Part shown: one piece after another, positions 34,414 to 43,516 of the stretch
Position numbering within the stretch: position 1 is the first letter of the stretch
Layout of the letters: each line of letters starts with the position of its first letter
From: Limnohabitans sp. Rim8
GTDB taxonomy: Bacteria > Pseudomonadota > Gammaproteobacteria > Burkholderiales > Burkholderiaceae_C
DNA length: 64,000 bases
Assembly (NCBI GenBank): GCA_945901045.1
Contig: CAMDKK010000012.1
Location: 1-64,000 of the forward strand
Direction: 5' to 3'
The notes under the pieces: model-generated
What the model saw: the letters and a program-made list of their open reading frames with translations, nothing else
Told to the model about the DNA's origin: nothing
The model's database searches: none
Program-made: the position numbers and the translations under genes

Positions 34414-36108
34414 CTAAGGGGTACATTCAGGGGGCGAAATCGTGGCGTTTATGGATACGGGCGACAGGTGCAGGTGGTTTTGCAAGGCGTCTTTGAGTTG
34501 CTTTAATGCGCCCTCTGAAAAGGCTTGTGCGACGGCCAAAATGTGCCCATCCGGGCGCACCAGCAAGGCGCCGCTGTCGGACAAACCCATCAAAACGGGG
34601 CAGTGGCCATGCATGTCGTAGTCACGGCCTTGCACCACGCAATGCACATAGGAGCCCAGTCGATGGCTGTTGGCAGTCCATTGGGATTCATGACCGCACA
34701 ACAAGGCCATCTCCGAAAAATGCACCAGGTCCAGGGTGGATCGGCCATCGGCCAAGGGGTGGTGCGGCAGACGCGCACCTGCGACGGCCTGTGGCCTAAA
34801 TTCGTTGATGGGCAACGCGTCGTCTTGCTGCAGCGTGCCGCCGTAGGCATAGCCCAATTGCAAGCGCAGGCTGTCGAAATGCTCTCGCTGGTATTCCACT
34901 GCTTCTTCAATTGCTTTTTGACCATGCGCATCTGTCAGCCGCTGTGTAATTTGCTCCGCAGTGTCTGGCGCATCGGGGTGGTAGCCCAAGACATCCATCA
35001 GCACTTTCATGCGCTGGGCGTTGCTCAGGCTTTGCCGCATATTGGTTTGAGCTATGCCCTGACGTTCTGATTCGTAGGTGTCCAGCAATTTGGAATCAGC
35101 CATGCCTTTGTCGACGGCGGCCAATTTCCAGGTCAGATTGTCCATGTCGGCCACACCGGTGTTCAGCCCCAGCCCCCCCGAGGGCGGGAAACGGTGCCCC
35201 GCATCGCCGGCCAGAAAGACCCGGCCTTGGGCGTACCGCTGAGCCACTTGGGCCGACATCACCCACGGGCGAACGTGCTTTATCTGAACGGGTGGTTTGT
35301 CCGAGCCGATGGCTTGGTGAATCAGTTGCAGGCAAACCTCGGGTCCGAAGTCTTCCACGGTTTCATGTTCTTCGCATCGGTGCATCAGGACCCATGTTTT
35401 GCCGATGTCGTAGGCAATCAGTACCCGGCTCGAACTCGGACCGAACAGGAAATACAAAATAGCCGGACGTTCATGCAGGAGTTCGCGCAGGTCCGCTTCA
35501 AAATGGACCATCATGTTGTACTGCAGCGCCTTTGGGCCTAGCATGGGGATGCCCAGATGCTCGCGCACAGCGCTGCTGGACCCATCGGCTGCGATCAGGT
35601 AGCGGCTAACGACCTGCAAGGGTTCGCCGCTTTCACGGTCAATCAGTGTGGATATGACCTGGTCCTGCTGTTGTTCACAACTCCTCCATTCCAGGCCCTT
35701 GCGCAGAGTGATATGTTTGTTTTGCGTGAGGGCCTGTTCCAGAACGTGTTCAAACGCGGGTTGAGAGATATTGATCAATGGCCACTGTGTGAGAGCGCGT
35801 ACAGCTTCGTCTTGGCGTTCATAGGGCAGGCAACCGATCTGTGCTCCAGCCAAGGAGGTGACCATCCGCACGTATGCGCCTTCATGCCGGGGCGTGGCAG
35901 CGGCATGCAGCGCATCCATCGGCAGTCCTGCTGCTGCGCAGATTTCTAAAGAGCGAGGATTCAGGGCGTGGGCTTTGGGGGCGTCCAGTCGATGGGGGTA
36001 TTTTTCGGCCACCAGGCAGGGCAAGCCGCGTTGAGCGAGCATGATTGCCCCCAACATGCCGACGGGGCCCCCTCCAACGATCAAAACAGGAACTTGAACT
36101 GTTTGCAA
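34414..36108 (-). CDS. FAD-dependent aromatic monooxygenase (phenol hydroxylase / TfdB-MhpA type)
   Basis: The 564-residue class A flavin monooxygenase has the dinucleotide motif VLIVGGGPVGMLGAIMLAQR, the DG motif IAADGSSSAVRE, and the GD motif VFLAGDAGHRFPPSGGLGLN. The thioredoxin-like C-terminal domain (GALLVRPDGHILAV) is common in phenol hydroxylases. It hydroxylates an aromatic ring with NAD(P)H and oxygen in the cytoplasm. The gaps to the neighbouring receptor genes are 3 and 7 bp, showing an operon. A sulfated or esterified phenol is a possible pathway substrate. Confidence 0.9.
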   Translation of the reverse strand: MQTVQVPVLIVGGGPVGMLGAIMLAQRGLPCLVAEKYPHRLDAPKAHALNPRSLEICAAAGLPMDALHAAATPRHEGAYVRMVTSLAGAQIGCLPYERQDEAVRALTQWPLINISQPAFEHVLEQALTQNKHITLRKGLEWRSCEQQQDQVISTLIDRESGEPLQVVSRYLIAADGSSSAVREHLGIPMLGPKALQYNMMVHFEADLRELLHERPAILYFLFGPSSSRVLIAYDIGKTWVLMHRCEEHETVEDFGPEVCLQLIHQAIGSDKPPVQIKHVRPWVMSAQVAQRYAQGRVFLAGDAGHRFPPSGGLGLNTGVADMDNLTWKLAAVDKGMADSKLLDTYESERQGIAQTNMRQSLSNAQRMKVLMDVLGYHPDAPDTAEQITQRLTDAHGQKAIEEAVEYQREHFDSLRLQLGYAYGGTLQQDDALPINEFRPQAVAGARLPHHPLADGRSTLDLVHFSEMALLCGHESQWTANSHRLGSYVHCVVQGRDYDMHGHCPVLMGLSDSGALLVRPDGHILAVAQAFSEGALKQLKDALQNHLHLSPVSINATISPPECTP

Positions 36109-36111
36109 GGC

Positions 36112-37113
36112 TTATTCCAGGGTCAGCCCTAGTTTTTGAATGGTGGCTGTCAACTGAAATCTTTCCATTTCCAAATAGGTCTCGAACTCTTGCGGCGTTG
36201 ATCCGATGGATTCACTGCCTACTGCTTGGCGTTGCGAGATGGTCTCAGCCATTCTGGCCACTTGGGCCATGGCAGAACTCATTTTCCTGACCGTTTCGGC
36301 GGGTGTTTGGACAGGGGCCAGGAGTCCGATCCAGACTTGCGGATCAAACTCTGTTAACCCCAGTTCCCTGAAGGTAGGCACCTCCGGCATCATGGGGTGG
36401 CGGGTTTTGCCCGATGTGGCCAATGTACGCAATCTGCCTGCTTTGACCTGGGCGGCCACCGGCAGCATGGCGCAAAACATGGCGGAAATCTGACCGGAAG
36501 CGAGGTCGGTAAAGGGACTGCTGGTGCTGTAGTGGATGTAATGGGCTTGAATACCTGTTATCTGCGCAAATTGCGCGGCACGCAGATGGTTGATAGAGCC
36601 GGAACCGAACGTCCCAAAGTTTGCAAATTTGTTATCGGACTGAGCCAATTTGATGTATTCGGCTATTCGCATTGCAGGCAACTGCGCGTTGATGGTCAGG
36701 GTGAAGTTGGTCACAGAAATCAAACTGACAGGAACCAGATCACGTCGTGGATCAAAGCCGAGTCGTGGGTAAAGGGTCGCCATGGTGGTCACACCCGGCG
36801 TTCCGACATAAAAGGTGTGCCCGTCAGTGGATTTCAATACAGCGTCAATGGCCAAACGTCCGCCTGCGCCAGGTCGATTTTCAACCAAGACGGGTTGGCC
36901 CAGGAGGGCGCTGAGGTTGTTGCTGATTTGACGGATGTCAATGTCGGGGCCGGATCCTGCGGGTGACGGGACCACCAGACGAATCGCTTTCGAGGGAAAG
37001 CTTTGCGCCCTTGCCAGCCATGGAATTGATGTGATGCAGGCGATGGCGGTCAATGCTGTGCGCCTGTCGCATTGGTTTCGGTTTGTTTTTTTTGATCTCG
37101 GATCCGTTAACAT
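36112..37113 (-). CDS. Bug/TctC-family periplasmic substrate-binding protein
   Basis: This 333-residue receptor, first gene of the operon divergent from lysR, has a signal region with ALTAIACITSIPWLARAQ. The Bug opening FPSKAIRLVVPSPAGSGPDI and the blocks VENRPGAGGRLAIDAVLKS, HYIHYSTSSPFTDLASGQIS and TIQKLGLTLE follow. It is a close paralogue of the receptor encoded at 33423-34406. Two related receptors on one operon suggest two ligands of similar shape. Confidence 0.92.
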   Translation of the reverse strand: MLTDPRSKKTNRNQCDRRTALTAIACITSIPWLARAQSFPSKAIRLVVPSPAGSGPDIDIRQISNNLSALLGQPVLVENRPGAGGRLAIDAVLKSTDGHTFYVGTPGVTTMATLYPRLGFDPRRDLVPVSLISVTNFTLTINAQLPAMRIAEYIKLAQSDNKFANFGTFGSGSINHLRAAQFAQITGIQAHYIHYSTSSPFTDLASGQISAMFCAMLPVAAQVKAGRLRTLATSGKTRHPMMPEVPTFRELGLTEFDPQVWIGLLAPVQTPAETVRKMSSAMAQVARMAETISQRQAVGSESIGSTPQEFETYLEMERFQLTATIQKLGLTLE

Positions 37114-37153
37114 GACAATGAGACTTTTCAGACGGCAAAGGTTGAAAGGCGAG

Positions 37154-37167
37154 ATTGACTTGGGTCA
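37154..37167 (+). promoter_or_regulatory. Candidate LysR operator
   Basis: TTGAC and GTCAA flank the spacer TTGG, making a 14-bp interrupted palindrome that contains a T-N11-A arrangement, the hallmark of LysR-type sites. It lies in the 141-bp gap between the lysR gene and the divergent receptor operon, about 88 bp before the lysR start. The identification rests only on symmetry and position. Confidence 0.4.
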
Positions 37168-37254
37168 AGCCCTGATTTTTTTAATGAGCTTATCGAGCAC
37201 TTGCTGTTGCGTCTAATGAATGTTTTTGGAGTTTGTCTTGCACAGAACTGAACA

Positions 37255-38184
37255 ATGACCAAACGTCTACAGCGTATTTCTTTGGAAAGCTTGCGACTGC
37301 TCGATGCCATTGAAAGGCAGGGGTCCTTTTCCAATGCCGCACAAGAACTGTGTGTCGTGACCTCGTCGATTACCCATGCAATACGCAACCTTGAAGAAAA
37401 TTTGGGATTGACCTTGTTTGACCGTTCCGGTCAGCGCGCCAGGTTCACAACCAAGGGGCGCACCCTTTTGGAAAGTGGCCGCCATTTGCTGGCCAGGGCC
37501 GATGCTTTTGATGACGAGGTGCAAAGCATTGCCACGGGTTGGGAGCCCCGATTGACGATCACCGTCGATCAGGTGGTGCCCATGTCCCCCTTGATGCAGC
37601 AAGTGCAGCATTTTTTGGAAGTCGCACCCCAAACTTCATTGAATATCCGCCGCGAAGCGGCTGCGGGTTCTTGGGACGCGCTGGCCTCAGGTCGCGCTGA
37701 TTTGATTGTGGGTGCCCCGGTGGCAGTCCATTTCGGGGAGGGCTTTGAGTCGACTTTGATGTTTGAAACCAGTTATGTTTTGGCGGTTTCAGTCAAGCAT
37801 CCTTTGGCTTTTCTGCAAGGTCCAGTCTCGAATGATCAACTGGCTTTGCATCGGGCCATCCTGGTTGGAGATACCACCCGCGCCATGCCCCTGCTGCCTT
37901 ATGGCCTGCAGGAGAACAGGCAGCGTTTGTCGGTGCCTGACACTGCAGCCAAACTCGACGCCATTCTCATGGGCCTGGGCTGTGGATTTTTATCGACCCA
38001 TGTGGCATCCCCGCTGGTGCGTAAAGGCTTGATCACCTTACTCGATGTGAAAACACCACGGCCACCAAGCCAAAGCAGTCTGGCCTGGCGTTCCGGGGAA
38101 ACCGGTCGAGCCTTAAAGTGGTGGGTTGAGCGACTTACTTCAAAAGCGTTCATTGATGCTTTGTTGAATGACAGGGAATCATGA
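37255..38184 (+). CDS. LysR-family transcriptional regulator
   Basis: The 309-residue protein has the N-terminal helix-turn-helix at about residues 8-65 (LESLRLLDAIERQGSFSNAA, TSSITHAIRNLEENLGLTLF). An effector-binding domain resembling periplasmic binding proteins follows (LTITVDQVVPMSPLMQQVQH ... LASGRADLIVGAP). It is divergent from the Bug-monooxygenase-sulfatase operon and most likely activates that operon with the pathway inducer. Confidence 0.92.
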   Translation: MTKRLQRISLESLRLLDAIERQGSFSNAAQELCVVTSSITHAIRNLEENLGLTLFDRSGQRARFTTKGRTLLESGRHLLARADAFDDEVQSIATGWEPRLTITVDQVVPMSPLMQQVQHFLEVAPQTSLNIRREAAAGSWDALASGRADLIVGAPVAVHFGEGFESTLMFETSYVLAVSVKHPLAFLQGPVSNDQLALHRAILVGDTTRAMPLLPYGLQENRQRLSVPDTAAKLDAILMGLGCGFLSTHVASPLVRKGLITLLDVKTPRPPSQSSLAWRSGETGRALKWWVERLTSKAFIDALLNDRES

Positions 38185-38337
38185 TCCATGCCCGTCGTAG
38201 CAAGGCGTGCATGTCGTTTGATAGTTAACAATTTTGGCATAAAGACTCAAAAAATATTTAATAATTGAGACAGGCTTACATGCCAGTGTCAAGTCCAATA
38301 CCTCCCTCTTTAACAATTGAATGCCAAATCCTTTTCC

Positions 38338-40974
38338 CTAGGGAGATGGCTCACGCTTTCGAAGAACGGCTCTGAGTGAAATCTGCGCGGCCACCTGTGC
38401 CGCGGTCTTGGCACCTTTATCACCTGCCTTTTGCTTTTGATCAGCCAGCAACTGGCTGGCCTGTTCTTCTGTATTGAAGCCCGATGCAGCACCTGGCACC
38501 AGCCAAGAAGAAGCGCCAAACATTTCACCTGACAGCTCAGCGAAAGCCGCAAAGTGATCCATCACAAACTGGTAAGCCATAGCGCTGTGTGTGCCTTTTT
38601 CAGACACCATGTGCGGAATGCGTGATGCAACGTTGTTGGGTAACACCCCGCGCAATGACAATTCCAGAGCTTGCCTGGCCAAGGCGGGGTCTTTCACGGC
38701 GGCAACGGCTTCAGCGTAGCGCCAGCGATCTTCTTCGCTGTTGGCTGATATCAGCAATTGAATCAGCCTTGCATGGTTTGCGGCATCGGCACCTACACCA
38801 GCCGAATGCATCACTGCATCCCGAATTTCAGGCTGCAAAGGATGCTTACCGTCTGCGTGCTGATTGAACAAACTTTCGGCTTGTATCAAAACTGCTTCAT
38901 CTCCCCATTGCCCCAAACTGCCAATCAAGCCACTGCGCAGCAATTGGGTTTCGCTGCTTTCACCCGCTTTCACAGACCAACCTAAAGCTTTCAATTCAGG
39001 TACCAACAGTTGGCGGGCCCGCAAACGTAAGGCCGCCTGCGCGGGTGTTTGGGCGTACACGGCATCAAGAAAATTCAAACTGTTACGAGCCAGGTCTAAC
39101 AAAGTCGCTCGTCCCGCTCCTTTAACTGCAGACAATTGCGCCAGCAAATTCCAATAAGACGACAAAGTTAGCTGTCCCGTTTGCACCAAAGCAAAACTGT
39201 CGCTCAAAAGGGTGATGCGAGCGGTCGGTGAAAGCGACGTAAACTCCTGGACGATAGCGGCATACATCTCAGGGGCATATTGCACGCGGTAAAACCCTTG
39301 CCCACCGGCGTTGACCAGCGGTTGTGATTGAGAACATCCCGACCATACAAATTCTTGACGTGGCTGTGTCAATACCAAGCGGTGGGCCTTGCCATTGTGT
39401 GAGACGATAAAAGGTATTTGCCACACGCTGTTGTCGACTGCCTGCGCATCACTTGCAAAGCGTTGTTGCTGTACTTGAAGTCGTGTGCGGCCCGCCTCAC
39501 ATCGGGCATTGACTTGCAGAACGGGAAAGCCTTTTTGGTCAGTCCAACTGCGTGCGACGCGGGTGACATCTCGCCCCGCAGCTTGCCCCATGTGGAACCA
39601 CAAGTCGCCAGCAGTGGCATTTGAAAAACGCCGATGCTGCATGTAAGCGGCCAGACCTTTTTGAAACACCTCTGGTCCTAACCAGCCTTCGATCATGCTC
39701 AAGACCGCGCCGCCTTTGGTGTAGGTGATTTCATCAAACACATCGAACACGCGGTCTTCCTCTATCGCACCAGAACGGATAGAGCGTGTGGCCGAGCTGG
39801 CATCCTTGGTCATGGCCTGGTCAATCGGTTGCCGTCTACGCAAGGGAACTTGCCATTCAGGATTGAAATGGTCTGTGGCTTTTTCGGCCATCCATGTAGC
39901 AAAGGCTTCATTTAGCCAAATTTCTTCCCACGAAGCTGCCGTGACAAGGTTGCCAAACCACTGGTGTGCCACTTCATGCGCCACTGTCGAAAATACCTGA
40001 CGCCGCCGCCGGACGGCGCTGTTGTTCGGGTCAAATAGCAACGAGGTTTCTGCGTAAGAAATCAAACCCCAATCCTCCATGGCGCCGCCACGGGTGCTGG
40101 GCACGGCCAACTGGTCCAGCTTGGGTAAAGCGTAATCAATGCCGAAATAGGACTTGTAAAAAGGCAAGATCTTTTGAGTGACCTCCATTGCATAGGCAGC
40201 TTGTGCTTGTTTGCCTGGTGCTGTCAGGATGCGAAGCGACACCCGTCCAGACTGACCTTGTAACGTGTCAAATTGCCCAACGGTCAAAGCCACCAGATAG
40301 CTGGGCATTGAAGGAGTCGACCAGAATGTATGCAGCCGTTGGACGCCTTGGTCTTGGATGGACCGCACGGGCATGTTGGCGTACACATCATAGGCAGAAG
40401 GCGCCTTGATCGAGACCTCAAATACACTCCGAAAAGCAGGTTCATCGAACGCAGGAAACAGTTTCCGAGCAAACACCGCTTCGAGCTGAGTAGCCAACAT
40501 GTTGCGTGATTGGCCTTGGTACTTGTAGGGCGCACGGTACAAGCCTGCATCGGTTTTGTGGACTCGACCGCTGTACTGTAGGGTCAAGGTATATCGGCCA
40601 GCCGGAATGGATCGCCCGTCTTGAGGAATCAATCGCCAGGTTTGTGTTGTGGGGTTTTTCTCCACTCGCAATGTGCGGGCTGCGCGGCCAGACTCATCAG
40701 CAGCTAAGATAACTTGCGTGGCCTCAAGATCATCAGCATGCAGGGTGATATCTGGCGATGCACGATTGAACTTCAATGAAATGGTGGCACGGCCAGAGAA
40801 CTCATCGGACGCGGGGTCCAGATCGAAATGCAAACGGTAATGCGAGGGCCGGATGTCCTTGCTGAGCAAGCCAGGTGTGGACTTGAAATCAAAACGCGCT
40901 TGCGCTCCGGCCACAGTGGCCATCAGCACCGCGGCAAGCAACACAGCTGACTGAATCCATTTTTTTTGAAACAT
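38338..40974 (-). CDS. M1-family aminopeptidase, exported
   Basis: From ATG 40974 (ribosome site AGAGGA) the protein has 878 residues and a signal peptide of about 26 residues (SAVLLAAVLMATVAGAQA). The zinc site is H333-E334-x-x-H337 with E356 (TVAHEVAHQWF ... EIWLNEAF). The aminopeptidase motif is GGAMEDWG near 297, a GAMED variant of GAMEN. The C-terminal ERAP-like helical domain follows. It removes N-terminal residues from peptides in the periplasm or outside the cell. Upstream in-frame codons to 41082 lack features and are left out. It is a single gene with no obvious operon partner. Confidence 0.92.
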   Translation of the reverse strand: MFQKKWIQSAVLLAAVLMATVAGAQARFDFKSTPGLLSKDIRPSHYRLHFDLDPASDEFSGRATISLKFNRASPDITLHADDLEATQVILAADESGRAARTLRVEKNPTTQTWRLIPQDGRSIPAGRYTLTLQYSGRVHKTDAGLYRAPYKYQGQSRNMLATQLEAVFARKLFPAFDEPAFRSVFEVSIKAPSAYDVYANMPVRSIQDQGVQRLHTFWSTPSMPSYLVALTVGQFDTLQGQSGRVSLRILTAPGKQAQAAYAMEVTQKILPFYKSYFGIDYALPKLDQLAVPSTRGGAMEDWGLISYAETSLLFDPNNSAVRRRRQVFSTVAHEVAHQWFGNLVTAASWEEIWLNEAFATWMAEKATDHFNPEWQVPLRRRQPIDQAMTKDASSATRSIRSGAIEEDRVFDVFDEITYTKGGAVLSMIEGWLGPEVFQKGLAAYMQHRRFSNATAGDLWFHMGQAAGRDVTRVARSWTDQKGFPVLQVNARCEAGRTRLQVQQQRFASDAQAVDNSVWQIPFIVSHNGKAHRLVLTQPRQEFVWSGCSQSQPLVNAGGQGFYRVQYAPEMYAAIVQEFTSLSPTARITLLSDSFALVQTGQLTLSSYWNLLAQLSAVKGAGRATLLDLARNSLNFLDAVYAQTPAQAALRLRARQLLVPELKALGWSVKAGESSETQLLRSGLIGSLGQWGDEAVLIQAESLFNQHADGKHPLQPEIRDAVMHSAGVGADAANHARLIQLLISANSEEDRWRYAEAVAAVKDPALARQALELSLRGVLPNNVASRIPHMVSEKGTHSAMAYQFVMDHFAAFAELSGEMFGASSWLVPGAASGFNTEEQASQLLADQKQKAGDKGAKTAAQVAAQISLRAVLRKREPSP

Positions 40975-41117
40975 GCCTTGTCCTCTGATTGAAACAGCGG
41001 GATCTTTGTGCATAACTGCATGCTCATATCGCTCTGATACAGCTTGTACTTCAGTCAATACATGGGGTGTGTTGATTTGCATTATTCGTGTTCAAAAACA
41101 GTGCTTGTTAAGCCCAT

Positions 41118-41432
41118 TCATCCCACTTTAACTTCGCTGATTTGCATCACTGGTTGCGAGTCTGTGTAGTTTGCAATGTCTGCCATGATTTCGGCACCAT
41201 GCTCTGCCATTACAGAGCCAAAGACTTCCAATGACTCAAATGTCAACGAGCCTATTGCCATATAAGGTGCGTGTGAACCAGGAGCGCCACCTGCAATCCC
41301 AGCATCAACAGTGAAGCCAACACATGAATCGCCGATTTTGCTTTTAACCATCGGCATATGCTTTTCAATGTAGTAAGTCATGTCAAAACGTGCGCTTGGT
41401 GTGGGCGGGTACATGATTGTTGCTTTGAACAT
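41118..41432 (-). CDS. EthD family protein
   Basis: The 104-residue small ferredoxin-like (dimeric alpha/beta barrel) protein has MFKATIMYPPTPSARFDMTY at its start, YYIEKHMPMVKSKIG (the H of the KHxP motif) and FGSVMAEHGAEIMADIANYT. Family members occur beside ether, quinone and aromatic degradation genes, and some are heme- or substrate-binding. It stands alone between the aminopeptidase gene and a gene-free gap. Confidence 0.85.
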   Translation of the reverse strand: MFKATIMYPPTPSARFDMTYYIEKHMPMVKSKIGDSCVGFTVDAGIAGGAPGSHAPYMAIGSLTFESLEVFGSVMAEHGAEIMADIANYTDSQPVMQISEVKVG

Positions 41433-41765
41433 GATGTTCCTAAAAGTGTTGCACTACGGCGCAGCGCTGAGCCATTAGCACATGGGCGTATTGTGAAGTC
41501 TCTGAGTGTTTACCCGTTTGCTTTGGCGTAGCATCTCCAATTTAACCGCGACGTTCATTTATTTTTTAGAACTTTTAAATAAATTTTTGGGGACTGGAAG
41601 CAGGTACTGAATTTTTACCCACTGCGTAAAAATCACAGATTTAGGTTTGTTTTCAGCGTAGGTACCGTGCTATCGGGTAGACAAGGTCATCAAGTGTCCT
41701 TTTAAACGACGGATCTTTGAGGGGTTTGTCCTTTTTAAAGTAAAAGCCGGTTGACCCCCATGCGA
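41433..41765. other. Gene-free stretch
   Basis: No gene, tRNA or repeat is recognised. The part around 41560-41600 is very AT-rich and may hold the promoter of the EthD gene; nothing more can be said. Confidence 0.4.
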
Positions 41766-43229
41766 TCACATTGAGATGGCAAACATGCTCAACAAATATT
41801 GCACACGCTCTAACAAGGTGTGATTGCGGGTCTCATCGCTAAAAACATGCAAAAGTGTTACAAAACCCCATACGACCAAGAAGGACTGGATGCGGCCCCA
41901 TATCGAGAGCGATGGCCTGTATCCCGCGTTGGCACGAACTTGAGAGATGCCAATTCCTGTTGCCAATATGAGGCAATAGAAAGCGTAGCTGAAAAAAGAT
42001 TCGAGCGCGCCTTGAAAGCCCATTGACTCAACCAAGTCAATCTCACTCATAAAGTGAAATAGGGCGTTACCCACCCCCGCAGCCATAAAAGTTGCAAAGA
42101 ACAACCGCAGACGCGGATGTTTTTTGAAAACCCTGAAAAACGTAGGTAGAAAAAAGAAATCTACCAACAGTTCCTTGAAGTAGTAATGAAATCGGTTGAA
42201 ATACTCGATCAGGGTTCTGGATTCAAGCGGCCGCCAGGTTGCCCGAGGCAACCGAAAGCCTGCCATGCGCGCAGATCCGATGATGAAATGCCCGGATATG
42301 GCAATACGCAGCGAATAGGAGGTTACTGACCAGAGTAGGGACGCCCATTGCATGCCCAATGAATAGGCATGGTTATGAATCGATGCATCGATTGCATCGG
42401 TAACGCTGGGGACATGACAGTAGTCCTCGCAGAACCACTTTAAAAGCATTTTTAATGCAAGCAAGGCGTCTGCCCAGAGCAGCAATTTCACACCTTTGAT
42501 CTGGGTGATCGCCATTTCCTCAGGATTCTTTGCGAGCATTTTGCGCAGAAAAGCGGCGCCCTTGCCAATGGGAATGGAACTTGCGCCACCCCACACGGGA
42601 TGAAAAACGCCCAGTTGAAACAAGTCGCTGCTTCGGTCTTTAGACCGCTGGTCTACCAGCGCATAGGCCAGATACCAAAAATAGGGTGTGAGCACACAAA
42701 GCAGAGACCACAGCATCAATCGAGGTAAACCGTGCAAAACACCTTGGTACGACAGTAAACACAAGACAAATTCAATGGTAATCAGTGAGAGAAACGGTCG
42801 CTGTGCGAGCACGGACTGCTTGTGATGACGTGCGTAGGCCAGGAGGCCCCACGCGATGAATGAAAAACCTATCAACGCCAAATAGCTCAGAGCGGCGGTA
42901 GATACTTCAGCAAACCCTTCATGGGCAGCAACCCCTCGGATGGCATCGTCAATAGAACCATGTGGAAAAATAAAGGCAACGATGTATGTTGATGCAAACA
43001 AGATGAGGCTTCGCCATTGAGGCCAATAGGCAAAGAAGGCCATTGCGGCAACAATGAACAGAGCCTCCTGCCAAGACAGCGTCATCGTTAGCGCAAGAAA
43101 GGCAAAAGTCAGTAGCGTAAGTTTTCCGGGCCAGGCCTGAGCCCAAGTAACCAGGACTTGGCGCTCATCAATCGCCCAAGCAGAACGCATCCCTGTACCA
43201 CCTGAGCGAGCATCTTTTATCCTGCTCAC
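41766..43229 (-). CDS. MBOAT-like multispanning membrane protein (DltB/AlgI-like acyltransferase)
   Basis: The 487-residue protein has about ten hydrophobic segments. The central block ESRTLIEYFNRFHYYFKELL with VDFFFLPTFFR resembles the DltB/AlgI region that precedes the catalytic part. A conserved His sits in FMAAGVGNALFHFMSE, where MBOAT enzymes have theirs. MBOAT proteins move acyl or aminoacyl groups from a carrier across or within the membrane. The next genes upstream encode a carrier protein (32-bp gap) and an adenylation enzyme, so it probably receives an activated amino acid, as DltB receives D-alanine. The family match is distant. Confidence 0.72.
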   Translation of the reverse strand: MSRIKDARSGGTGMRSAWAIDERQVLVTWAQAWPGKLTLLTFAFLALTMTLSWQEALFIVAAMAFFAYWPQWRSLILFASTYIVAFIFPHGSIDDAIRGVAAHEGFAEVSTAALSYLALIGFSFIAWGLLAYARHHKQSVLAQRPFLSLITIEFVLCLLSYQGVLHGLPRLMLWSLLCVLTPYFWYLAYALVDQRSKDRSSDLFQLGVFHPVWGGASSIPIGKGAAFLRKMLAKNPEEMAITQIKGVKLLLWADALLALKMLLKWFCEDYCHVPSVTDAIDASIHNHAYSLGMQWASLLWSVTSYSLRIAISGHFIIGSARMAGFRLPRATWRPLESRTLIEYFNRFHYYFKELLVDFFFLPTFFRVFKKHPRLRLFFATFMAAGVGNALFHFMSEIDLVESMGFQGALESFFSYAFYCLILATGIGISQVRANAGYRPSLSIWGRIQSFLVVWGFVTLLHVFSDETRNHTLLERVQYLLSMFAISM

Positions 43230-43261
43230 TGAGTTTACTTTCGTTGGATGCCTGGTTTCAG

Positions 43262-43516
43262 TTAGACCGAAACATGTGAGTCGATGAGCAATTCAATTTC
43301 ACTCAGAGAATCAATCAAATGGACATCAAAATCGATGGCTGCGAAATCGATTCCAAACTCCTTCTCCAGATACATCACAAACATCATCATTGAAAACGAA
43401 TCGAGTCTGCCACTCACAAAGAGTGAATCGTTGTCAGCCAGCGATTGGCCATCACTTTGCTGCTTGAAGATTTCGAGAAAATATTCTCTGATCTTTTGCT
43501 TGCGGATATTGTCCAT
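43262..43516 (-). CDS. Acyl/peptidyl carrier protein (DltC-like)
   Basis: The 84-residue acidic carrier has the phosphopantetheine attachment Ser in SGRLDSFSMMMFVMYLEKEF (DSF in place of the common DSL), then EFGIDFAAIDFDVHLIDSLS. It carries the activated substrate as a thioester on the phosphopantetheine arm. Its ATG directly follows the stop of the adenylation gene, so the two are co-translated. The MBOAT gene lies 32 bp downstream, the same component set as DltA-DltC-DltB. Confidence 0.87.
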   Translation of the reverse strand: MDNIRKQKIREYFLEIFKQQSDGQSLADNDSLFVSGRLDSFSMMMFVMYLEKEFGIDFAAIDFDVHLIDSLSEIELLIDSHVSV

